NCBI RefSeq assembly: GCF_010725055.1
Contig: NZ_BJKB01000003.1
Location: 62,001 to 126,000, forward strand
Length of the DNA: 64,000 nt
Direction: 5' to 3'
Origin: Gelidibacter japonicus
GTDB lineage: Bacteria; Bacteroidota; Bacteroidia; Flavobacteriales; Flavobacteriaceae
Shown here: positions 9,751 through 17,877 of the stretch, one piece after another
Layout: each line of letters begins with the position of its first letter
Numbering within the stretch: position 1 is the first letter of the stretch
Program-made: the position numbers and the translations under genes
The notes under the pieces: generated by a model
What the model was told of the DNA's origin: nothing
Seen by the model: only the letters and a program-made list of their open reading frames with translations
The model's database searches: none

Positions 9751-10671
9751 ATGAAAAAAATTACACAAACATTAGCAATATTATGTATTGCTACATTTAC
9801 AATGACGGTACAATCGCAGCAGGTTTTCCTTTTCGATTTGAACCACAACAATTCGGAACTTAACCGGACAGAGGGTAACTGGAATAATCATTTGGCAAGT
9901 GCTATGACTACAGACATCAGCAACTTTATCAATGATCAAGGTGTGGCTTCAACCTATTCTTTTGGAGTAACAGATGACTTTGTTTCGGCCAACAACAATG
10001 GAACAACCTCTCCCGATCCTAGTATTGGTTTTCCTGCTACGGCAACAATTGACTCCTATTATGTCCAGAATGGAAGTAACGAAACAGGAGCTTTTACCTT
10101 TTCGGGTTTGAATACTTCCATGTATTATCAATTTGAAATATTTGCTTCGCGGGTAGGTGTAACTGATAATCGTCAGGCTCAATATACCGCAACTGGTGCC
10201 AATACCGGAATTGCTTATTTGGACGGTGGAAACAATACCGCCAATACGACGACTATCGTCAATATCCAGCCTGACGCGACTGGAAATATTGTATTAGCAC
10301 TTCAAAAGGGACCTGAAAACACGAACGGCTCCGGCTTTTGTTATATTGGAGCTATCAAAATGACGGAAACTACAGAGCTTTCAACTCCTGATTTCTCATT
10401 GGAGGCCAATGTCACTGTTTCTCCAAATCCAGTAACCGAATCATTTTTAGTTCGCTTTAATATGAATAGCACTGCAAAAGTTTCCATTGCCCTTTATGAT
10501 ACTGCAGGCAAAATGGTCACATCTATTTTTAATGATAAGGTTTCAGCTGGTATATTTAACCATACTTGGAATAGAACTTCAGGGGAAGGCGAGACAATTG
10601 CCGCGGGACTTTACATTTTGGAAATCAACGCAGGTGATCATAAAATGAGCAAGAAATTAATTTTGAAATAG
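9751..10671 (+). CDS. small T9SS-exported protein sharing the esterase's N-terminal domain; candidate glycan-binding protein
   Basis: This 306-residue protein has a signal peptide (cleavage near QSQQ), one domain of about 190 residues and a T9SS sorting tail (about 225-306; VSPNPV near its start, AGLYILE near its end). The domain is clearly homologous to residues 20-205 of the preceding esterase: both contain GNWNN, NGTTSP, FP-A-AT, a V[ST]DNR segment followed by YT-TGA, and a terminal YxGA segment. No catalytic motif is visible. As the whole mature protein is this domain plus an export tail, carbohydrate binding at the cell surface is the simplest inference. I do not know a named family for it. 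Confidence 0.75.
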   Translation: MKKITQTLAILCIATFTMTVQSQQVFLFDLNHNNSELNRTEGNWNNHLASAMTTDISNFINDQGVASTYSFGVTDDFVSANNNGTTSPDPSIGFPATATIDSYYVQNGSNETGAFTFSGLNTSMYYQFEIFASRVGVTDNRQAQYTATGANTGIAYLDGGNNTANTTTIVNIQPDATGNIVLALQKGPENTNGSGFCYIGAIKMTETTELSTPDFSLEANVTVSPNPVTESFLVRFNMNSTAKVSIALYDTAGKMVTSIFNDKVSAGIFNHTWNRTSGEGETIAAGLYILEINAGDHKMSKKLILK

Positions 10672-10697
10672 TACAACTTAATTTAAAACATGATCAT

Positions 10698-13328
10698 ATG
10701 AAGCCACATATAACATATCAAATTAGAAATTTGCTGATCCTGTTTTGTGTGGCTTTTTCTTATCAATTGAGCGCCCAAAAATCCATCATAAATTCCGGGT
10801 GGCAATTCACCTTGGATACCACAAAAACCAATTGGCAAACGATCAATATTCCGCACACATGGAATAAAAATGATGCTTTTGACGACGACCCCGGGTATTT
10901 AAGAGGTTTGGGTTTTTATCAAAAACAAGTATATGTTCCTATCGAGAAAAAAGAATTAATACATTATCTCCGTTTTAAAGGCGTCAACCAAGAAGCCAAT
11001 GTCTATGTGAATGGCCATTTTGTCGGCAATCATAAAGGGGGTTATACAGCCTTTAATTTTAATATTACAGAGTTCTTGAAATTTGGGGATTATAATCTTA
11101 TTGAAGTAAAGGTTGACAATTCGTATAATGCGAATATCCCACCCTTGGACATCGACTTTACAATTTATGGCGGTATTTATAGAGATGTGGAATGGATTGC
11201 AATACCAAAGCAACATCTCACTTTAAATGATTTTGCATCTGAAGGCTTTTATGTGGATTACCCTAATGTTTCCAAAGAAAAAGCCAGTGTAGAAGTAACG
11301 GTTTTTTTGGACAATTTTGATGTGAAATCGGCTACAAATCAACTCGAATTAAGTATTTCAGATGCCGATGGAAAAATCATCCGTACTGAAACTAAAAAAA
11401 TAAAAATCAACGCCAACACCACCGAAAAACTGAAGATACATTTTCCAGAAATCCGTAATCCAAATTTATGGTCGCCTGAACATCCGTACCTCTATCAGTT
11501 GCAAATTGTGTTAAAAGATAAGAATGGAACTATTTTAGAAGAAAAATCATCGCATGTTGCATTCCGTTGGGTCAGTGTCGATCCAAATAAAGGCTTGATC
11601 CTTAACGGAGAACCTTACAAACTAATTGGAGTTAATAGACATCAGGATTACGAAGGCTATGGAAGTGCCGTACCGATGCAGCTTCAGGAAAATGACATTT
11701 ATCTGATAAAAAATATGGGATCCAATGTGATTCGTTTTGCACATTATCCACAAGCTCAGGAACTCTATAAGTTATGCGATGAACTTGGACTTCTGGTATG
11801 GTCAGAAATCCCAGTTGTCAATAAAGTGACCAACACGCCTGAATTTTTTGAAACCAGCCTGACCATGCAGGAAGAACATCTCAAACAGTATTATAATTTT
11901 CCTTCTGTGGTGATGTTTGGGTATATGAACGAGATTTTTCTTCGTTTGGTTTTTGATAGAACATCTACTGACCAAGAAAAAGAGGATGCTAAAGTGTATA
12001 GCTATGAACTTGCAAAACAGTTGGAGGATTTCACAAGGAAAATGGCGCCCAACCGATTGACAGTGATGGCACTGCACTTCAATGAAGTCTATAACGACAC
12101 TAAAATCGCCGATTTGTCCATGCTGATTGGATGGAATCTCTACTTTGGATGGTATAACGACACCATTCCTGATTTGGGCATATTTTTGGATGACCAACAC
12201 AAACGTTTTCCAAACCGCTCCATCATGATATCAGAATATGGTCCCGGGGCGGATGTCAATATTTCGAGTACCACCCCAAAAAAGTACGATTATACCCAAG
12301 AATATCAATTGATCCTGCATAAAAGCTATTATGATCAAGTCATGGCGCGCGATTTTGTGGTCGGTATGACCGCTTGGAATTTTGCCGACTTCGGTTCAGA
12401 GTTTAGAGGAGAGACCATCCCGCATGTCAATCAAAAAGGATTGGTGCAATACAATCGGGAGCCAAAGGATGTCTATTATTGGTACAAATCAGTTCTGAAT
12501 ACAAAAGAGCCTCTTCTACACATTGCTTTAAATCCAGAACACCCTTTGAGTTTAATCGATGAAGACCAGCGAACCGTATCGATTTTTTCAAATGAAAAGA
12601 AGGCGGAAGTTTTTTTGAATGGCGAATTGATTGATGCTGTTACTTTTATTGACGGACTGGCTACAGCGGCTATTCCATTTATAAATGGTGAAAATGAATT
12701 GAAAGTAATTTCAGATTCACAAGAAGAGACCAAAACGGTTCAAGTATTCAAAACAGATAATTTGAAAACAGCGCATTTCAAAAGATTTGGAATCAACCTT
12801 GGATCTCATTTCAGTTTTTACGATAAAGAGAATGATGTCACCTTCGTTCCAGATAGGCCGTATTCTGAAAATCTTTACGGCCATTTTGACGGAACACCCT
12901 ATAACATTACCAAAGATAAAAATCAAGGCATTCCCAATAATATTAAAAACACAGAAAAAGAAGGGATTTTTCAAACCATGCTTGAAGGTTGTACAAGCTA
13001 CAAAGTAGATGTTCCGGATGGCCAATATCAGGTCACTTTGTTTTTTGTAGAACCACAAATAAAAAGTAACATTGAGATGATTTTTAATTTAACCGTCGAA
13101 AAAGCATTGTCCAATGAAGACTCAAAAAGACAACGTGTTTTTGATGTTTTTATAAATGACAACTTGATTGAAAGCCGTTTTAATATGGCGAAAACTTTCC
13201 CAGATAAATATGGTGTAACCCTCACGAGTATTGTAAATATCAGAAACAACGAAGGTTTAAGCATAAACCTCAAACCCATTGAAGGGAAGACGGTCCTTAG
13301 TGGAGTTTTGATTGAAAAGAAAGATTAA
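10698..13328 (+). CDS. GH2 glycoside hydrolase with C-terminal malectin-like domain
   Basis: Family 2 enzymes are retaining beta-galactosidases, beta-mannosidases, beta-glucuronidases and relatives. The 876-residue protein has a signal peptide ending at LSAQK, a jelly-roll sugar-binding domain (contains GFYQK and GVNQEANVYVNG), Ig-like domains, then the TIM barrel. The acid/base is Glu412 in YMNEI and the nucleophile Glu513 in SEYGPG. The last roughly 180 residues form a malectin-like (CBM57-type) module beginning near GINLGSHF. It is followed after 3 bp by an esterase gene, indicating one transcript. Which beta-sugar it removes is not decidable from the motifs, although beta-galactosidase is a common activity for this architecture. 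Confidence 0.92.
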   Translation: MKPHITYQIRNLLILFCVAFSYQLSAQKSIINSGWQFTLDTTKTNWQTINIPHTWNKNDAFDDDPGYLRGLGFYQKQVYVPIEKKELIHYLRFKGVNQEANVYVNGHFVGNHKGGYTAFNFNITEFLKFGDYNLIEVKVDNSYNANIPPLDIDFTIYGGIYRDVEWIAIPKQHLTLNDFASEGFYVDYPNVSKEKASVEVTVFLDNFDVKSATNQLELSISDADGKIIRTETKKIKINANTTEKLKIHFPEIRNPNLWSPEHPYLYQLQIVLKDKNGTILEEKSSHVAFRWVSVDPNKGLILNGEPYKLIGVNRHQDYEGYGSAVPMQLQENDIYLIKNMGSNVIRFAHYPQAQELYKLCDELGLLVWSEIPVVNKVTNTPEFFETSLTMQEEHLKQYYNFPSVVMFGYMNEIFLRLVFDRTSTDQEKEDAKVYSYELAKQLEDFTRKMAPNRLTVMALHFNEVYNDTKIADLSMLIGWNLYFGWYNDTIPDLGIFLDDQHKRFPNRSIMISEYGPGADVNISSTTPKKYDYTQEYQLILHKSYYDQVMARDFVVGMTAWNFADFGSEFRGETIPHVNQKGLVQYNREPKDVYYWYKSVLNTKEPLLHIALNPEHPLSLIDEDQRTVSIFSNEKKAEVFLNGELIDAVTFIDGLATAAIPFINGENELKVISDSQEETKTVQVFKTDNLKTAHFKRFGINLGSHFSFYDKENDVTFVPDRPYSENLYGHFDGTPYNITKDKNQGIPNNIKNTEKEGIFQTMLEGCTSYKVDVPDGQYQVTLFFVEPQIKSNIEMIFNLTVEKALSNEDSKRQRVFDVFINDNLIESRFNMAKTFPDKYGVTLTSIVNIRNNEGLSINLKPIEGKTVLSGVLIEKKD

Positions 13329-13331
13329 CGA

Positions 13332-14219
13332 ATGAAGAAAATAATTTATTACCTATTGCTATGTAGTTTCAATTTTGGATTTTCCCAATCAAATGTCACT
13401 ACCTATACTTATGCCATAAAAGGATTGGACACCTTAAAAATGGATGTCTATACACCAAAAAAAATGAAAAAAAATGATTCCGTCCCAGTCTTATTGTGGA
13501 TGCATGGTGGCGGATTTGTTGGCGGTAGTAGAAGTTATCCAAGTGAAGTGAAATTGGCTGAATTGGCTGCAGAGAAAGGGTATTTAGGTATTTCCATCTC
13601 CTATCGATTGACCAGAAAAGGCCAACCGACAGGCTTTGGATGTGATTGTCCAAAAGCCGATAAACTGCTGACCTTTAAAAATGCAGCAATCGACTTTCTG
13701 GACGCTGCAAAATTTATTTATGAGAATAGGGCTCTGCTTGGAGCTGACACCACTAAAATTATCGCTGGTGGAAGTAGTGCTGGTGCAGAAGGCATGCTCA
13801 ACGCGGTTTATATGCGGGAGTATTTTATTGACGATTTAAAAAATTATCAAAAAATCAAATTCGCTGGCGTCTTTTCTTTAGCTGGAGCCATGGTCAATGC
13901 GGATTATGTTTCAAAAGACAATGCGCTGCCTTCGGTGTTTTTTCACGGGACAGCGGATAATTTAGTGCCTTTTGCAAGTGCGCCGCATCATCTTTGTAAA
14001 CCGGAAAAGAAAGGCTATATCATGCTGGATGGCTCGTCAACCATAGTCGATAGATTGTTGGAATTGGAAATGCCCTATTATTTCTACAAAGTGATTGGAG
14101 GCAAACATGAATTGTCAAATATCCCGTTTGACCAATTGGATGAGGTCTTCGAATTTTTCAACAACACCATCTTTAAAAGAGAAGTCATACAAACTGTTAG
14201 AATAATTAAGAAAACATGA
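13332..14219 (+). CDS. secreted alpha/beta-hydrolase carboxylesterase (putative carbohydrate esterase)
   Basis: A 295-residue alpha/beta hydrolase with a signal peptide (cleavage near GFSQS). It has the oxyanion-hole motif HGGGF, the nucleophile elbow GGSSAG with Ser149, a late Asp in TADNLVPF and the catalytic His in GGKHE. These are the marks of the carboxylesterase/feruloyl-or-acetyl-esterase-like group that accompanies plant and algal polysaccharide enzymes. The stop overlaps the start of the sulfatase gene (ATGA), so the two are translationally coupled. Probable role: removing acyl groups from oligosaccharides so the flanking GH2, GH43 and sulfatase can act. Confidence 0.85.
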   Translation: MKKIIYYLLLCSFNFGFSQSNVTTYTYAIKGLDTLKMDVYTPKKMKKNDSVPVLLWMHGGGFVGGSRSYPSEVKLAELAAEKGYLGISISYRLTRKGQPTGFGCDCPKADKLLTFKNAAIDFLDAAKFIYENRALLGADTTKIIAGGSSAGAEGMLNAVYMREYFIDDLKNYQKIKFAGVFSLAGAMVNADYVSKDNALPSVFFHGTADNLVPFASAPHHLCKPEKKGYIMLDGSSTIVDRLLELEMPYYFYKVIGGKHELSNIPFDQLDEVFEFFNNTIFKREVIQTVRIIKKT

Positions 14220-15883
14220 AAAAGTTAGCATGTTATTTATTGATCCTTGTCATTTTTCAATCGTGCAAGACCAAACCGGAAGTTGCTGCCGAAACGCAAC
14301 CACAACAAAGACCGAACATTATTTATATCATGGCTGATGACCATGCTACCCAAGCCATTAGTGCTTATGGACATCCCATTAGCAAATTGGCACCTACACC
14401 CAATATTGACCGTATCGCAGAGGAAGGTGCTATTTTTATGAATAATTTCTGTACGAATTCCATCTGTGGGCCGAGCCGCGCCGTAATTCTTACCGGAAAA
14501 CACAGTCATATTAACGGTTTTAGAATGAACGGCAACAAGTTTGATGGCGACCAACCCACCTTTCCAAAGATGCTACAAAAAGCGGGATACAATACTGCAC
14601 TCATCGGAAAATGGCATCTGTACGGGAATCCTCAAGGGTTTGACCATTGGAATATTTTAACCGATCAAGGCAATTATTACAACCCGGATTTTATCGCCAT
14701 AAATGAAACCACCCAAAAGGTGGATACCACAAGGATTGAGGGCTATGCCACAGACATTATCACTGAAGATGCCATAAGATATCTGGATAAGGTAAAAGAC
14801 AGCAAACAGCCCTTTCTCTTAATGGTACAGCACAAAGCGCCCCATCGCAATTGGATGCCAGCACTCAGACATTTGAACAAATATGATGATGTCAAGTTCC
14901 CATTGCCAGATACATATTTTACCGACCATGAAGGTTCTATCGCCTCAAAAGAACAATACCAAACCATTTATAGAGACATGTATGAAGGTCACGACTTAAA
15001 AATGACCGTTGCAAAAGGAAGTAATGAATTGGCACACAATCCGTGGAAAACGGATTTTGAAAGGATGACCAAAGAGCAACGCGCCATTTGGGACCAAGCC
15101 TACGGACCAAAAAATGACGCTATGCACGATGCCAATTATAACGAAGAGGAATTGGCACTCTGGAAAGCACAACGTTATTTGCAGGATTATTTGGCCACCA
15201 TAGCGTCGGTTGATGAAGGTGTTGGTAAAATTCTCGATTATTTAAAAACCAACGGTTTGGAAGAAAATACCATCATCATTTACACCACCGATCAAGGTTT
15301 TTATTTAGGTGAAAAGGGTTGGTTTGATAAGCGGTTTATGTATGAAGAATCGTTGGCGATGCCTATGGTCATGAGATATCCCACAGTGATCAAGCCCGGC
15401 ACTAAAATTACGGCATTGACCCAAAACCTCGATTTTGCCGAAACCTTTTTAGATTTTGCCCAAGCAGAGATTCCAGCCGATATGCAAGGCAAATCATTGA
15501 AACCATTATTGACAAAAAAAGCCAATGATGCCGATTTTAGAGATGCCATATACTATCATTACTACGATTTTCCGGCTTTCCACATGGTCAAAAAAATGTA
15601 CGGAGTGCGTACCAATCGCTATAAATTAATCCATGTATATGATGATGTAGATCAATGGGAACTCTATGATCTGCAAACAGACCCTAAAGAAATAAACAAC
15701 CTCATTGATGATGATTCTTATACTGATATTGAAAGGGAATTGCGAAATAAACTTGGAGCTTTGCAAGAGAAATACTTAGTAACGGATAAAGAATTTGAAA
15801 AAGCGAGTCCAGAATCCATTCAACGCAGTTATAAAAACTTTGAGCGCTTGAGAGGACAACCCATGGAAGCTTACAAACACTAA
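14216..15883 (+). CDS. family S1 formylglycine sulfatase, lipoprotein
   Basis: This 555-residue type I sulfatase hydrolyses sulfate esters of sugars. The signature CGPSR is present with Cys84, the residue oxidised to formylglycine by a maturation enzyme encoded elsewhere, followed by the usual ILTGKH segment. The metal-binding ADDH near the N-terminus and the GKWH and TDQGF motifs complete the core. A lipobox (FQSC) predicts membrane anchoring. The C-terminal part (YYHYYD, then RYKLIHVYDD and WELYDL) resembles sulfatases often annotated as N-acetylglucosamine-6-sulfatase-like, but that name should not be taken as the substrate. It implies that the glycan of this block is sulfated. Confidence 0.93.
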   Translation: MKKLACYLLILVIFQSCKTKPEVAAETQPQQRPNIIYIMADDHATQAISAYGHPISKLAPTPNIDRIAEEGAIFMNNFCTNSICGPSRAVILTGKHSHINGFRMNGNKFDGDQPTFPKMLQKAGYNTALIGKWHLYGNPQGFDHWNILTDQGNYYNPDFIAINETTQKVDTTRIEGYATDIITEDAIRYLDKVKDSKQPFLLMVQHKAPHRNWMPALRHLNKYDDVKFPLPDTYFTDHEGSIASKEQYQTIYRDMYEGHDLKMTVAKGSNELAHNPWKTDFERMTKEQRAIWDQAYGPKNDAMHDANYNEEELALWKAQRYLQDYLATIASVDEGVGKILDYLKTNGLEENTIIIYTTDQGFYLGEKGWFDKRFMYEESLAMPMVMRYPTVIKPGTKITALTQNLDFAETFLDFAQAEIPADMQGKSLKPLLTKKANDADFRDAIYYHYYDFPAFHMVKKMYGVRTNRYKLIHVYDDVDQWELYDLQTDPKEINNLIDDDSYTDIERELRNKLGALQEKYLVTDKEFEKASPESIQRSYKNFERLRGQPMEAYKH

Positions 15884-15895
15884 AATTTATATATC

Positions 15896-17752
15896 ATGAA
15901 TACATTCAAAACATTAAGTATGTGCTTGGCGCTAGTCGTAGTTGTTGCCTGTAAGGAAAGTACAGATGATAAAAAGATTCTGGAGGAAACCCAAACCGGG
16001 AATTCCGTTGAAAACACCAAAAACAATTTTACAACCTATTGTAACCCCATAGATATTGATTATTCCTATATGTCACATTATCGCGCCAAGAATAACGTTT
16101 CCTATCGTTCAGGAGCTGATCCGGCCGTTGTGAACTTTAAAGGGCGTTTTTATATGTTCGTCACACGATCGCACGGCTATTGGGCGTCTGACGATATGAG
16201 CAACTGGACATTTATAAAGCCTCAAAGTTGGTATTTTAACGGCTCCAATGCGCCAGCCGCAGCAGTGAAGGATGGTAAAATTATTGTTTTGGGAGATCCA
16301 TCGGGAAGAGGAGCGGTTATTGAAACTGACAATCCAGAATTGGGCGATTGGAAAACCAATTATGCAGTCATCAATATGCCACACGGTACCCAGGACCCAG
16401 ATTTGTTTGTGGATGATGATGGGAAAGTTTACCTCTATGAGGAGTCCTCCAACAAATGGCCAATTCGCGGCATTGAGTTAGATCCTGAAAACTATTATAT
16501 CCCGTTGGGAGAACAAGTTGATCTGTTCAATCTTAACCCAGAGAAACACGGATGGGAGCGTTTTGGACAGGATCATAGATCTGATTTAAAACCCTTTATT
16601 GAAGGACCGTGGATGGTAAAACATAACGGCATCTATTATCTCGAATACGGCGCACCTGGAACGCAATGGAACGTTTATGCCGATGGTGTCTATACCAGTA
16701 AGAATCCGCTTGGACCTTTTGAATATGCGCCCTATAATCCTATTTCATATAAACCGGGTGGCTTTTTGAAAGGCTCGGGTCACGGTAGCACGGTCAAAGA
16801 CAACAATGGCAATTATTGGCATTATTCAACCATGGCCATCTCCGTGAATTTTAAATTTGAAAGACGTTTGGGAATGTACCCGGCAGGATTTGAAGAGAAT
16901 GGCCAAATGTATGTCAATACCGCTTATGGCGATTACCCACACTATCTTCCAGATACAAAGGTGGAAAACCATAAGGAACGTTTTACGGGATGGATGTTAT
17001 TGTCCTATAAAAAACCTGTAAAAACCAATTCGCCATTGGTAGAAAAGGAAATCAATGTGGTTGACGAAAGTGAAGGAGGTTATATGCAGGAACAGATCAA
17101 GGATTTCAATATCAATAGGATAAACGATGAGGAAATCCGAAGTTATTGGGTTTCCGAGAGCAATAATGATTCCATTTATATTGAGATGGATTTATTAAAA
17201 CCGATGGAGGTGAACGCGCTTCAGATAAATTTCCAAGATTTTAACAGTGTAATTTTTGGGCGACCAGACGATATCAAACAGCAATTCGTCATTGAATCAT
17301 CTTTGGATGGAAAAAATTGGGAGGTAGTTGTGGACTATTCAAAAAACACAAGAGATATCCCACATGCCTATATCGAACTTAAAAATTCGGTCGAAGCACG
17401 TTATATCCGTTATAATCACGTATTCTGTACCAACAAGTATTTGGCCATTTCAGAGTTGCGGATTTTCGGAAAAGGGAAGGAGGCCAAACCTCAAACACCT
17501 TCCAATTTTAAAGTGGCTAGACAAAAAGATAGACGCAACGCCAACCTATCTTGGGATGCGGTCAAAGATGCCACGGGATATGTGATATATTGGGGCATTG
17601 AAAAAGACAAACTGAATCTTAGTGCCATGATGTATGATCATCCAGATTATGAATTGCGGGCATTGACTACGGACCAATCGTATTATTTGCAAGTGGAAGC
17701 ATTCAATGAAAACGGGATTTCTGAGCGAAGTGATCTTGTTTTTATAGAGTAA
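15896..17752 (+). CDS. GH43 glycosidase with F5/8-type C-like and FN3-like modules (lipoprotein)
   Basis: This is the second GH43 of the block, 618 residues, paralogous along its whole length to 3849-5627. The triad is Asp75 (GADPAV), Asp167 (TQDPDL) and Glu236 (FIEGPW). A discoidin-like domain follows at about 385-545 and an FN3-like domain at about 550-618. It differs from its paralog in having a lipobox (VVACKE), so it is predicted to be lipid-anchored, and a short linker of about 25 residues before the catalytic domain. It ends the esterase/sulfatase/GH43 run; the regulator gene starts 125 bp later. The pair probably acts on the same or closely related linkages in different compartments. 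Confidence 0.9.
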   Translation: MNTFKTLSMCLALVVVVACKESTDDKKILEETQTGNSVENTKNNFTTYCNPIDIDYSYMSHYRAKNNVSYRSGADPAVVNFKGRFYMFVTRSHGYWASDDMSNWTFIKPQSWYFNGSNAPAAAVKDGKIIVLGDPSGRGAVIETDNPELGDWKTNYAVINMPHGTQDPDLFVDDDGKVYLYEESSNKWPIRGIELDPENYYIPLGEQVDLFNLNPEKHGWERFGQDHRSDLKPFIEGPWMVKHNGIYYLEYGAPGTQWNVYADGVYTSKNPLGPFEYAPYNPISYKPGGFLKGSGHGSTVKDNNGNYWHYSTMAISVNFKFERRLGMYPAGFEENGQMYVNTAYGDYPHYLPDTKVENHKERFTGWMLLSYKKPVKTNSPLVEKEINVVDESEGGYMQEQIKDFNINRINDEEIRSYWVSESNNDSIYIEMDLLKPMEVNALQINFQDFNSVIFGRPDDIKQQFVIESSLDGKNWEVVVDYSKNTRDIPHAYIELKNSVEARYIRYNHVFCTNKYLAISELRIFGKGKEAKPQTPSNFKVARQKDRRNANLSWDAVKDATGYVIYWGIEKDKLNLSAMMYDHPDYELRALTTDQSYYLQVEAFNENGISERSDLVFIE

Positions 17753-17877
17753 AAGGGAAATTTTGTAAATACATTAGCGTCCGCCACTCCATTGTATGGC
17801 CTTAAAACTTTTGCTTTATAGTTTGGAATTTGTAATTTCAACTTATATTGTAGGTCACACAAAGGAAAGCTTCAATT

